This document shows positions 34,336 through 43,587 of a stretch of DNA of 64,000 bases, in pieces (positions within the stretch are counted from its first letter, which is position 1; the number at the start of each line of letters is the position of its first letter). The stretch is taken from contig OW568861.1 in the NCBI GenBank assembly GCA_938743325.2, forward strand, positions 682,001 to 746,000, written 5' to 3'. The translations under genes and the position numbers were made by a program. Below the pieces are notes generated by a model. That model worked only from the letters and a program-made list of their open reading frames with translations, was not told the origin of the DNA and did not search any database. Origin of the DNA: Pycnococcus provasolii (lineage: Eukaryota; Chlorophyta; Pseudoscourfieldiophyceae; Pseudoscourfieldiales; Pycnococcaceae).

Positions 34336-35568
34336 TTACTTTTTCGTTTTAGACAGAAACGTGGGTGGTACGCGGGAGGGACGCGAGGAGCGTGGTGGAT
34401 ATGCCAAGTAGAGCGCAACGCCAGTGATTGCAGTTAGCAGCGCGAGCGTACGGAAAGCGCCGTAAAAGCCGCCGCCACTTTGAGACGCTGACGAGTCGCC
34501 CTTTCTCCCGCCGTCCTTTCCCTTTTTTTTGCAATCTGCAGGGCTAAGGTGGCGTAGTGACTCCTTGGCTGCCGAAAAGTCCGGCTGGATTCTTATCGCC
34601 GTCTCAAACTCCTGGCATGCGAGGTCGCGATTACCCAACGCGACGTTAGCGTTCCCGAGCGAGAAGCGAAGCAGCACGTGCCTTGGATCAAGCCTGAGCC
34701 CAACTTTGAAGATGCTGACCGCCTCTTGCAGTTCCCCAACAATGAAGTGCACGCCTCCGAGATTCAGGTAGAAGTCAGCGTGCGTTCTAATCTCAAGAGC
34801 AGCGTTGAAGCAGTGAACTGCGCGCGACGTGTCCCCTTTGACGCGGAATGCGTTCCCAAGGTCGCTCCAAAGGCTGGCATCTCCTCTATTATTCCCCTCA
34901 TTCAACTTATTCAAGAGCTGGTCGATTGCCTCATCCACGCCGCCAAAGCGCTCGAAGAGTACGGCGAGAGCGGGCTCAGGATAGAGCTTTACGCTACCCT
35001 TTGGCTGCGGCTCGTCCCAGAAGTACTTATTTTCATTCGTACTATCTTTGACAGCAGCCGGCAGACTATCTTTGCACCCGAACATGCTTTGTGGGCTCGC
35101 CTTGCCAACTCCCAAGCCGTGTCGTATTGCCGCGCTCCCAATCTGCTTGAGCTTTTGGCGTGCAAGATCGGCCGGCGAGCCTGTCGGAGGCGTGTCTTCA
35201 TGTTTTGCTGAACCTGTCGTTTCGAGAAACGTGCCATCGGACTGACGTTCCAACGTACGTGGTACGCTTATATCGCCGAACGCGTACTTGGGATCCTCGA
35301 CGACAACTTCTCTTCCCGACGGCGCTGCGACTGATGCTTTTACTGCTGCAGCTGATGGTGGCGGCGGTGTGCGTGGCGGCTGCGGCGGCGTCTTGATGGG
35401 TATGATCACCTTCGAGCCGTCGAGTGCGAGTTCTTCAATCAAACCTGAGTCTTGATTGAGGCGCAGACGAGTAGCGGCCTCAATTACATTAAGAGGAAGA
35501 CAAAAAAAGAAGAAAACGAGACTACAGAGTCGCCAACAGCAACAAGAGGAGGAGGATGAAGACGCCAT
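34336..35568 (-). CDS. TPR-containing membrane protein with signal peptide
   Basis: A 410-residue protein. Residues 1-31 (run of Ser and Cys, then LCSLVFFFFCLPLNVIEA) are a signal peptide. A Pro/Ala-rich linker follows. Tetratricopeptide repeats occupy about 225-345: ASLWSDLGNAFRVKGDTSRAVHCFNAALEI, ADFYLNLGGVHFIVGELQEAVSIFKVGLRL, VLLRFSLGNANVALGNRDLACQEFETAI. A single membrane helix lies near the C terminus (AFRTLALLTAITGVALYLAYP) with a short basic tail. It is probably a secretory-pathway membrane protein whose repeats bind a partner in the lumen. The stop is only 14 bp from the convergent CRTISO-like stop. Confidence 0.75.
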   Translation of the reverse strand: MASSSSSSCCCWRLCSLVFFFFCLPLNVIEAATRLRLNQDSGLIEELALDGSKVIIPIKTPPQPPRTPPPPSAAAVKASVAAPSGREVVVEDPKYAFGDISVPRTLERQSDGTFLETTGSAKHEDTPPTGSPADLARQKLKQIGSAAIRHGLGVGKASPQSMFGCKDSLPAAVKDSTNENKYFWDEPQPKGSVKLYPEPALAVLFERFGGVDEAIDQLLNKLNEGNNRGDASLWSDLGNAFRVKGDTSRAVHCFNAALEIRTHADFYLNLGGVHFIVGELQEAVSIFKVGLRLDPRHVLLRFSLGNANVALGNRDLACQEFETAIRIQPDFSAAKESLRHLSPADCKKKGKDGGRKGDSSASQSGGGFYGAFRTLALLTAITGVALYLAYPPRSSRPSRVPPTFLSKTKK

Positions 35569-35813
35569 AAGATCACAATATCATAAAGACGCCTCAAAGC
35601 CCCGAGCCAAGACGCCAAACAATAAGGCCAATGAATAAGGCCAACAAGAAAGTGAGCCAGAAAAGACTCTTGACGAAGGTGAAAATGAAGATGCAAGGGA
35701 AGATGAAGGGAAGATGAGGAGGGTTCCGGAGGGAGAAATATTTGCGCGTGCACTTTGCAAACCTGCCAGCCAGGAGGTCAACCAACCGGCGCCGTCGTAT
35801 CGTAGTACTTATC

Positions 35814-35934
35814 GTAACCCTACCACCACAGGGTTAGGGTTTCACCACCACAGGGTTAGGGTTAGGTGTTAGGGTTTCGGTTAACGTCACCCTAACCCTA
35901 GTAGCCCTGACCCTAGCCGTAACCCTAACCCTAA
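35814..35934. repeat. Interstitial telomere-like tracts in both orientations
   Basis: GTTAGGG units on the + strand (35831-35876) are followed by CCCTAA units (35888-35934), so the two tracts face each other. They fill the middle of the 528-bp divergent spacer between the TPR and galactose-binding-like genes. Confidence 0.8.
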
Positions 35935-36096
35935 TGTGATGTGTGGGGATTCCTTGTCGCGTTTTTTTCCTTCGAAGGCTCTGGCTCCTCCCCACTTGAG
36001 TCCCCAGCGTCCAGTACTACTGTAATAAGATAACCCCAACATCGTTCGTTCTTCGGTGTGACAGACGTCCGGGACTTGTGATCTTGATTGATCACG

Positions 36097-37098
36097 ATGA
36101 CGTCACCTTCCCCCCCTATGGTGGTCATGAACAATCCACAAGGTGGCGGCGGTTTTCTTTTAACCGTCGTGTTCCACTCCTTGTCTTCCAATGTTTCGTA
36201 CTCGCACAGACTGGGATACGTGCTCGTACCTCCCTCTGTCATGAGACAGTGCGATTGCATACCAGAGTCAGCGACTACAGAGGCTTCAGCTTTCCCTTCG
36301 CCAGCGCCAGAGGACGTTCTCGCCGTGCTTAGCGCGCAAGGGAAAAGGCGCATCGCCGTGCACACGCCGGAACACGCGCCTGTGGCTGTGCGTGTCGCAA
36401 ACGTCATCCCTGCGCCGTTTGGCGGGCCGGACAGCATGTTCGACGACTTGTCGACGCAACAGCGAGCGGAGTGCGCCAATAGGACAAAACTTCCGATGGT
36501 GACAGCACCGCCAAGCCTTCTGAAGGGAAACATCGCGCGCAACGGCGTCGAAACGGCTCTCGAGGAGCTGGACTACCCGAGACTCGTTGCTGCACGCATC
36601 GCCGACAAACTCTCCGTCCCGCCTGTCACCATGGAGGAGGTGACCGTCGTGCGGTGGAGCAGCATGGCGGAAGACAATGTGCGGTACAACTTTCATCCAA
36701 AGTCAACGCTGGAAAAGGGCGACGCGTCTTGCTGGATCAGTGCAAACGGGACCGCCATGAACGGTATTTCGAACGAGTTCTTGGAGTACCAGCTCGCTCG
36801 GGACGGGTCGCCTCGGCGCATCCAGTACGTCGGAATGAGATGCCCCATGCCCCCAGCTGGCCCGCTCGCGGTGAAGCAATTTCACCTCGAGTGGGACGAC
36901 GACGACGATGGCAGCAAGCGTTCTCCGACATTCACGATGCTGCAGCTTGCGCCGAGCACGAGCGTCATGCAATGGTTCATGCTCACGGAGCCGCCGCTGG
37001 AGGCGAGTGTTGTAAGACTGCGATGTACCAAGAACTTTCAAGGCTATGACGTGCCGTACGCCAACTCGATCGGATTTTGGGAGATTGCGTTCCGGTAA
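36097..37098 (+). CDS. Galactose-binding-like (F5/8C, discoidin-type) domain protein
   Basis: A 333-residue protein. The C-terminal 160 residues look like a discoidin/F5-8C jelly-roll: a first strand with DASCWISANG, then FLEYQLARDGSPRRIQYVGMRCPMPPAGPL, the VKQFHLEWDDDDDG hairpin, a MQWFMLTEPPLEASVVRLRC strand, and the closing NSIGFWEIAF. Such domains bind glycans or proteins. The N-terminal 120 residues have no recognised domain, and the exact start is uncertain because several Met codons and a TTG lie close together. No enzyme domain is attached. Confidence in the gene is high, in the fold moderate. TGTAACAT follows the stop by 18 nt. Confidence 0.6.
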   Translation: MTSPSPPMVVMNNPQGGGGFLLTVVFHSLSSNVSYSHRLGYVLVPPSVMRQCDCIPESATTEASAFPSPAPEDVLAVLSAQGKRRIAVHTPEHAPVAVRVANVIPAPFGGPDSMFDDLSTQQRAECANRTKLPMVTAPPSLLKGNIARNGVETALEELDYPRLVAARIADKLSVPPVTMEEVTVVRWSSMAEDNVRYNFHPKSTLEKGDASCWISANGTAMNGISNEFLEYQLARDGSPRRIQYVGMRCPMPPAGPLAVKQFHLEWDDDDDGSKRSPTFTMLQLAPSTSVMQWFMLTEPPLEASVVRLRCTKNFQGYDVPYANSIGFWEIAFR

Positions 37099-37115
37099 GA
37101 GACGGTGTTTGTACA

Positions 37116-37120
37116 TGTAA
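37116..37120 (+). terminator. Candidate TGTAA polyadenylation signal
   Basis: Within GTACATGTAACATATTC downstream of the galactose-binding-like gene. Confidence 0.45.
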
Positions 37121-37235
37121 CATATTCAACGTCTATAAAAAAGTAAGACTCCTTTCGAGACTCTACTCTGGTGTGAATGAAACCGACCGTTGGACAAAGT
37201 GACTTGACAAAAGTGACTCACGTTCCATTACTGAG

Positions 37236-38435
37236 TCACGTGGAGCGCATGTTGTGCTTGCACACAGGGCAGGTAGGCGCCTTCGCGAGCCACTGATCCA
37301 CGCAGTCTTTGCAGAAGAAGTGCAGACAGTGGAGTCGGCGAACGACGGTTTTGCCAGGCACGAACTCGTCCATGCAGATGGTACAACTCGGGATCGGCGA
37401 ACCGTCGCGCGGTGCCTCGTAAATGTTCGTTGGCATGGAATCGATATCGGAGCGCGAAAGACCTTTTGTTTTGGCCGCGCTATCGTCGAGACCAAGCAGC
37501 ATCTCGTAGTCATCCTCGGTAAAGTCGCGCATGCCAGCCATCATAGCCTGTATGGCTGCCATGCTTCTCGGATAGGCATTATTGACGTTGCGGCCTCGAC
37601 CTCGATTCCCACCTCCTCTTCGCGCTCCTCCTCGTGTTCCACTTTGTGGAGGCGGTGGCGGGGGAGCTGGCGGCGGCATGTATGCCGCAGCAGAGGGCGA
37701 GCGCCACATGCTCGACGCGGAACCTCCCACGGGCCCGCCAAGAAAGCTGTTGTAAGCTGCGGCGGGTGCGCCTCCAATGTATTCCGTGGCAATCTGAAAT
37801 AGGCTCGCTGCGAAGCTTATTCCGCCTGCGTTTGCTGGCTGCTGGTGGTTTCGGTGGTGCGTATTTGTCTGCGCGCGGGACCTTCGAGGTGGCGGCGCCG
37901 TCCGTCGTGGCGACGTTCTCGCCACCGCCGTCGTGTCCGCGCACAGGTCGACGATTTCGACGCAGTCGGGCGCTGCGCTGCTTCCGAGGTCGAGCGCGTC
38001 CACGTCAATTGGCTCGCTTGCGGATCCCTGCAGGTGCGGCGACTTCCTCTGTCGTTTCGCCGCGGCGTTGTTGTTCGCGTTCGCGTTTGCGTTTGCGTTT
38101 GCATTGGTTGTGCAGTCTTCGAGGCACCTTTCCCTTCTTTTGTTGGTGTCGCGTGCCCCTCTCTCTCGTCTCGCGCTGCTTCTTCGCCTTCGCGTATTAT
38201 TGTGAGGAACTTCCTGCGAGGACAAGAGTCGGCACTCGACATTGTCGTTGTCTTGTGCGAAAGGAGCCGCCGTTGGTTGTGCACCTTCTGCGTTCTCAGG
38301 GCCAGCAGAGGAGTGAGGAGGGGTAGGAAGAGGCAGGTGAGATCTCTGTCTATGGGTAGGAAGAGGCTGGCTCGCTGGGGAGGTGGAGAGATCGATGATA
38401 CCAACACTATCACTATTACGACGAGGAGACGCCAT
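37236..38435 (-). CDS. RING-finger protein, probable E3 ubiquitin ligase
   Basis: A 399-residue protein with its only recognised domain at the C terminus (about 350-396): CTICMDEFVPGK, then LHCLHFFCKDCVDQWLAKAPTCPVC. The spacing CxxC, CxH, CxxC, CxxC is a C3HC4 (RING-HC) finger, and the Trp before the last pair is the usual E2 contact. About 340 residues before it are disordered, with runs of Asn/Ala, Gly/Arg/Asn and Pro. A DLGSS...VEIVDLCAD block recurs twice in variant form (IDVDALDL and VEIVDLCAD), which resembles SUMO-interacting motifs and hints at a SUMO-targeted ligase; that is inference. The N-terminal half carries basic clusters that could be nuclear signals. Confidence 0.85.
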   Translation of the reverse strand: MASPRRNSDSVGIIDLSTSPASQPLPTHRQRSHLPLPTPPHSSAGPENAEGAQPTAAPFAQDNDNVECRLLSSQEVPHNNTRRRRSSARRERGARDTNKRRERCLEDCTTNANANANANANNNAAAKRQRKSPHLQGSASEPIDVDALDLGSSAAPDCVEIVDLCADTTAVARTSPRRTAPPPRRSRAQTNTHHRNHQQPANAGGISFAASLFQIATEYIGGAPAAAYNSFLGGPVGGSASSMWRSPSAAAYMPPPAPPPPPPQSGTRGGARRGGGNRGRGRNVNNAYPRSMAAIQAMMAGMRDFTEDDYEMLLGLDDSAAKTKGLSRSDIDSMPTNIYEAPRDGSPIPSCTICMDEFVPGKTVVRRLHCLHFFCKDCVDQWLAKAPTCPVCKHNMRST

Positions 38436-39227
38436 TATAAGGTTACTATGGGACTATATGGCGAAATGACACCCGAAATTAGCGTTGTCCCTGGACGGAG
38501 GGGGGAGGGAGGGGGTGGCACCGCGGCGGAGGTTGTTGTTGAAACAAAAAACCCAAAACCAAAACCCAAATCCCAAAACCCAAAACACAAACCAAAAAAC
38601 AAAAAAAACACAATAAAAAAAAAACACAAAAACCAAACAGAAAAACCAACGAGAGGTGACGTCTCTGGTGACGTCTGCTTTCCATACCCGGTAGGAAGCT
38701 GGGGAGAGGTGCGTGCATTGTGCGTGCTTTGGCATAGGCAAAGCAGGCTATGGTAGTACTTACCTATGATAGAGGCTCGCCGTTGTGCTCTCTCTCCTTA
38801 TTTTCCGTTTGCCTCTCCAAGTTTGCTGGTGAAGTTCCGTTTGTTTGCTGTTGCTGGGGAAGAAACTTTTACCACCTTCCTCTCCCCGTTCCTCTCCACG
38901 TTCCTCTCCACCCTCATCTCCACGTTCCACCAGTCCACCTTCCTCTCCTTTACCACCTGATGAAGGACTTGTCCTGTTGTCCACTCCTTCCCCTTGTCCT
39001 GTTGTCCCTTCCGATTTCGCATGGAAGCCCTCACCGGCGGCAATTGGCAAACCCCTCGCCAGTACCGGGTACCTTTAGTCGCCGACCTCACCCCCCCATT
39101 CTTTGGGCTTTGGCCAGAGCCTTTGGCCCTCGTCCAGGTCCCTCGTCCTCGTCCTCGGCAAACTCGCGGCTCCCTTGCCCTTTCCCGACGCCCTCCAGGC
39201 TCCAGACAGCCAGAGACTGAGAGAGAC
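38436..39227. other. Low-complexity spacer
   Basis: No gene supported. AACCCAAAAC-rich sequence lies at 38545-38640 and CCTCTCC / CCACGTTCC short repeats at 38878-38950. Confidence 0.5.
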
Positions 39228-39288
39228 GTTGGCTGGTTGGCTGGTTGGCTGGTTGGCTGGTTGGCTGGTTGGCTGGTTGGCTGGTTGG
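39228..39288 (+). repeat. Tandem GGTTGGCT octamer array
   Basis: About seven and a half exact copies of the 8-mer. Confidence 0.9.
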
Positions 39289-39703
39289 GTCGTTTCGTTG
39301 GGTGAAAGGCGGCTCTGCAGTCCGCTGTTGTGAGAGCAGGGAATGGGGGGAGAGGTCTGTGGTTGGTTGGAGGCTTGGAGCAGGTTGGTTGGAGCAGGTG
39401 TGTTTTGTTTTGGAGCCCAATCAATCAATCAATCAGCCATCTTTCTCAGTTTCTCAGCTTGGCCTTGCCGCCTTGGCTCAAGCTTGCTTGCACCCCCACT
39501 CCGCCACTCCGGGGAGGAAAGTCCAAGAGCTCACAACGGCAGAAAGGAACGATCGCTGCTGCGGCGCCTGTTTGCCTGTTTTTGCCCACGGGTGACGTGA
39601 CCTCACGCACGAACTGAGGCCACTATTAGGGCTATTGAGCCAGCCATTCTCAATTCTCCCCCGCCTGCCCGCCTCTTTGCAGAATGGAAAGAGGAATGCC
39701 CGG

Positions 39704-40222
39704 AGCTTGCACCGCGTGCAAGTTGGCGGCCGGTGCAGCAGCGTGACGGCGCCAAATAAATATGGGCTGCATGGTGGGTTAGTTGTGATTGGTGAGAATG
39801 GACGTGTCATAAAAAACAACACTACATCAAGTTACTGGAGGCGTATAGACAATCGGTTATTGTTTGTGCAAAACTCAGCTTGCACCGCGTGCAAGTTGGC
39901 GGCCGGTGCAGCAGCGTGACGGCGCCAAATAAATATGGGCTGCATGGTGAGTTAGTTGTGATTGGTGAGAATGGACGTGTCATAAAAAACAACACTACAT
40001 CAAGTTACTGGAGGCGTATAGACAATCGGTTATTGTTTGTGCAAAACTCAGCTTGCACCGCGTGCAAGTTGGCGGCCGGTGCAGCAGCGTGACGGCGCCA
40101 AATAAATATGGGCTGCATGGTGAGTTAGTTGTGATTGGTGGGAATGGACGTGTCATAAAAAACAACACTACATCAAGTTACTGGAGGCGTATAGACAATC
40201 GGTTATTGTTTGTGCAAACTCC
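39704..40222. repeat. Three tandem copies of a 173-bp unit
   Basis: Units start at 39704, 39877 and 40050 and are nearly identical; I see only scattered single-base differences. Each opens with CTTGCAC-CGC-GTGCAAG, a 7-bp hairpin, then GTTGGCGGCCGGTGCAGCAGCGTGACGG, AATAAATATG, and an AT-richer second half ending TTATTGTTTGTGCAAAACTC. The period is not a multiple of three, so it is not a protein repeat. It ends about 20 bp from the stop of the gene on the minus strand and so lies in that gene's 3' flank. Confidence 0.9.
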
Positions 40223-40240
40223 CAAGTCCTCGGCTTGAAG

Positions 40241-41461
40241 TTATCGATCATGGGCATGATCACGGAACTGCTTGCTGTGCTCCGTGTCGAGCGTATCTTC
40301 GGCGGTGTTCATGGAGCCATTCTCGGATGTGATGATTCGGCGGCGCTTGCGAGGCACCACCATCTTCGAGTTCAGGCCTATGCGGCTCTTCCCTCCGAGA
40401 ATTTGGCACTTGCCGCCCGAATGAACAGAAAGCGCAGTGCGGTAGCGCACGTTGCAGAATCCAACAGGCTCACTCTCCCACGGCACTTTGTGCAGGTAGT
40501 CGCAGCGAAAGCGGGTCTTTTTGCTGCTTCCCGGCTTGTACACGTTGTACTGCGAAATAGCTTGCTCCCTTGTGACCAGCTCGCGGGTGCAAAGGTCCGT
40601 GTAGAAGTGTGCTTGCTGAAGAGGGCCCGTCGCGTCAACACCCTTCGAGTTCAAAAACTGCACGGCGCCAGTCTCCTCCAAGTCCATTTTTGTCGCGAGG
40701 GGCCGGAGGGGGCGTGGTAGGGCCGAACTCGATGGCGGTGGTGGAGGCGGGGGAAGTGGTGGAGGCGGAGGGGGCGGAGGCACTCCAGCGACTAGCGGTG
40801 AGACCAGTGCTTGTTTGCTCGCTGGTAGAGAGTCAGCAACCGTCTTCGCCGGCGCGAGCGACAGGATGAGCTCTGCCAAGTCCTTCTCCGTCATCTTCGC
40901 AGGGAGAGGTTCAGGAGCCGGGAGGGAAGGTTGAGGAGGAGGCATGGTCCCGTAGCTGCTGTTGTTCGCCGAAGCGAGCATGTTGAGAAGCTGCAACACC
41001 GTGGGTGAGAGCACGTTGAGCAGCTGTTGAGCAACTACAGCGTTAGCGTTAGCGTCAGCAGTAGGTTTTGAGTTGAACTGCTGGTTAGAAAGGCCGGACA
41101 GCATAGCTAGGAGTTGCTCCGGTGGTAACTGGCCTAGTGTGGGCACACCTTGCATCGGTGACGTCCCATACATCATGGGGTAGGCCGACGGGTTTGCGTA
41201 CGAAGGTGTTCCCATTTGGTTCGTCGTTGACAGGTCAAAGCCAGCGCCACCGGCGAACTGCCGGGCTGCCAAAAGAGACGCAACTTGCTGTTGCAAGGAA
41301 GGTTGCATGGAAGGCAGTGCGGGAAGCTGGGCGGCGGACATGGGTGGCAAGTAAGGGACTCCCGTAGACATGGGAAACCCGTGGGAACTCAAACCAGAGT
41401 TAGCGCCAACAGGCTGCTGCCCTTGGGCTGCTGCGGCTGCGAGGAGACGGTTTAGGTCCAT
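40241..41461 (-). CDS. Uncharacterised Gln/Pro/Leu-rich protein with a basic C-terminal domain
   Basis: A 406-residue protein that I do not recognise. Residues 1-185 are low-complexity Leu/Gln/Ala/Pro with amphipathic leucine stretches. Residues about 228-252 are a poly-proline tract. From about 262 to 395 the sequence becomes ordered: DLEETGAVQFLNSKGVDATG, HFYTDLCTRELVTREQAISQYNVY, TRFRCDYLHKVPWESEPVGFCNVRYRTAL, and a basic cluster VVPRKRRRI that could be a nuclear signal. The Cys and His residues in the last domain do not form a standard zinc finger. A nuclear regulatory protein is a reasonable guess. The 3' flank holds the 173-bp tandem array. Confidence 0.6.
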   Translation of the reverse strand: MDLNRLLAAAAAQGQQPVGANSGLSSHGFPMSTGVPYLPPMSAAQLPALPSMQPSLQQQVASLLAARQFAGGAGFDLSTTNQMGTPSYANPSAYPMMYGTSPMQGVPTLGQLPPEQLLAMLSGLSNQQFNSKPTADANANAVVAQQLLNVLSPTVLQLLNMLASANNSSYGTMPPPQPSLPAPEPLPAKMTEKDLAELILSLAPAKTVADSLPASKQALVSPLVAGVPPPPPPPPLPPPPPPPSSSALPRPLRPLATKMDLEETGAVQFLNSKGVDATGPLQQAHFYTDLCTRELVTREQAISQYNVYKPGSSKKTRFRCDYLHKVPWESEPVGFCNVRYRTALSVHSGGKCQILGGKSRIGLNSKMVVPRKRRRIITSENGSMNTAEDTLDTEHSKQFRDHAHDR

Positions 41462-42991
41462 CTATCTGTGAAATGTTCGCCGCGTTTGCACTTTGCCTCC
41501 CTGCTTCCGTGCAAAGAGAGGGTGCGGGAGTGCACTGCACTGCGGGGCGCGCGCCCGTCAGAGTGTCAGAGTGAGTTGAGGAGGCGAAGGGGCGGGGGAG
41601 GGACAGGACAGGGCCGGGAGGGGAGGGGAGGGGAGGGGTCTCGAGACCGATTCCCTGAGACACCCTCTGTTTCTGGCTTGCTTGATGATGCTTACTGGAT
41701 GATTTGAGAACTGATGGATGATTGAGACCTTCGACGGAGGTCTCTAGAATGATCGACGATCCCTCGATGACGATCCCTCGATGACGATCCCTCATCTGTC
41801 GAGGGTGGGTGGTGTCGACATGCAAGTTGGGTGTGTGTACACGTTGTGGTCTTGCACCTGTGGTCTCACACCATTGCAAGTTGGGCTCTCGAATGGTCGG
41901 CGGTCGAATGGACGATCCGATGGATGACGAATGGACAGCGCATATCCCTCATCCCATGGGGAATGGACTTCGTTTGGTAACGAAGACCATGCCCCATCAC
42001 AGTTTACACTCATTTGCTGATTGCCAGGGTTGCAAGTTGCAACCCTCACATCATGTGATGCCTGACCTACAGTCACGTGATGCCCCACTGCCCATATCGT
42101 GAGATCGTTGACGCAGACAGAGGGCCGCCCTATTTTTCCGCACAAAATCCAAGTACTTACACTACTAAACTTTAATGGAGTGCAGTGCATGGTGCGAATG
42201 CGAATCGAGAGCTGAATTGAGTCCAAATGAAATGAGAGGGGGGAAGTGAAGTGGCTTTCCCCCGGCCAAAATCGTCGGAGGGGCAAGTCGGAGGGGCTCA
42301 ATAATTGGAAGGAAATCACGGTGCAAAAACGGCCTACCATTCTACCAACCGAGTTGACAGGTTTTTTTCGGTGCTTTTCTACCTCGAGAAATGGCGAGAA
42401 AACCCTTTAGAAAACAATGTTTTCCCACTTTTTCGTAGTCATCTACCCTACCAACTTGATCGAGATCTAGTCTTGAGAAAAGAATAGTTGAAAAGAGGAA
42501 GAGAAGATGGATGGGAGAATGATTGAGATTTGTGACAATGACTATGACTGTAGTTGCTTTTCACAGTGCATGCGGTTGAACTCGAGCGGCATAACGTGAT
42601 GTGTCATGGCGTGCACACACGAATATTCCATTAGCAAAGGCATTAGCAATCACACGCCTGCAGAATTCTGTCCAAATCTCCTTGGAAACAAAAAGTTCCC
42701 TTCCTGTAAGGTTTAGGTGCTTCCTGCCCGGCCCGACCCGCATCAAGCTTGCATGCTGCAAGAATGCAAGTTGGCGGTGTTGCATCACGTTGATTAAGGT
42801 GGTCAAGAGCCCGGCCGCGGGTCCAGGGAGGTGGAGGTGGTCAGGTGGGGACCCGAGATCCAAAAATGAAACCCCTATTTTCTTCTTTGGGGGTTTGGAC
42901 TTTGGTGAGGGCCAGGAAGGCGAGAGTTTTTTCTCCATGCCTTTGAGTGAAAAAACAGAACGCTGTTTACATTGTACACAACACACGCAAA
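41462..42991. other. Large spacer with short repeats, no gene
   Basis: GGGGA pentamers at 41613-41637, GATCCCTCGATGAC repeats at 41757-41790, and three GCAAGTTGG words at 41822, 41876 and 42766. Open frames on either strand give translations without domain character. Confidence 0.45.
42967..42971 (-). terminator. Candidate TGTAA polyadenylation signal
   Basis: 21 nt past the stop of the TFIIIC-like gene on the minus strand. Confidence 0.4.
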
Positions 42992-43453
42992 TTAAGACGA
43001 CGCAGAGAAGACGATGCGGTGTTGGCAGCACGCCACCGCCGGTGCCTCGTGCCTTCCCTGCGCTGCTTCGCCAGGAACGACGAGCATTGAGCCCAACGGC
43101 GCATCCCACACGCCATGGAACGTGTGTGTGCTCCCCGTCGCCGTCGAGAGCACGAGCGTGGGACTTGGCGTGTCGAGGTTGTAGATTTTGTACGAGCACG
43201 CGCCGATGTTGCGTTGCGCGGCGAGCAGGTTTGCTATCGTGTCGTCGAGGTGCAGCAGCACGAGTTCGTCATCATCCACGTGCCTCCCTTCTTCCGCGTG
43301 CCCCGAGCAACTGGTTGCCCCACCACGTACCGCCTGATTCTGCACGTCCACGTGCATGTTGTCTTCTTCTTCTAACACAGACGAGGGGGGTGCACCTCCA
43401 CCACCACCACCACCACCGCCACCGCTGTGTGCTAAATCTGCAAGCGTGGTCAT
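42992..43453 (-). CDS. TFIIIC subunit 6-like (tau55/GTF3C6 triple-barrel) protein
   Basis: A 153-residue protein. Residues about 62-128 resemble the small triple-barrel domain of TFIIIC subunit tau55/GTF3C6: an ELVLLHLDD strand, SYKIYNLDTPSPTLVL (matching the GLDTxxPVLQ block), then HTFHGVWDAPLGSMLVV (matching the F-x-G-x-(Y/W)-x2-x-LG-(T/S)-x-L-V-F block). TFIIIC recruits RNA polymerase III to tRNA and 5S genes. The N terminus holds a poly-Gly run. An in-frame GTG lies two codons upstream of the chosen ATG. The match is short, so family assignment is moderate. It shares a 134-bp promoter with the divergent INTS9-like gene. Confidence 0.55.
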   Translation of the reverse strand: MTTLADLAHSGGGGGGGGGGAPPSSVLEEEDNMHVDVQNQAVRGGATSCSGHAEEGRHVDDDELVLLHLDDTIANLLAAQRNIGACSYKIYNLDTPSPTLVLSTATGSTHTFHGVWDAPLGSMLVVPGEAAQGRHEAPAVACCQHRIVFSASS

Positions 43454-43587
43454 GCACACGCACCAACGAGGAGGCGACGAGCAGACAGCGAAAATGGCGG
43501 GGGAAAACTAGCGGGGGGCGAATAATGGGGTTCGGGGGAAGACGGTCCCGTTGATTCGGGTTTCAGAGGCTCCTCAAAAGTCAAAAG
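43454..43587. promoter_or_regulatory. Compact bidirectional promoter, TFIIIC-like / INTS9-like genes
   Basis: Only 134 bp between ATG codons. It contains GGGGTTCGGGGG at about 43528-43539 and ATTCGGGTTT at 43555-43564. Confidence 0.5.

Noticed and set aside
39880-40238. Repeated 60-70-codon frames in the 173-bp array
   Set aside because: The unit is not a multiple of three, so the frames are by-products of a DNA repeat.
41792-42340. Minus-strand 182-codon frame
   Set aside because: No domain, composition like spacer DNA, and no conserved start context.
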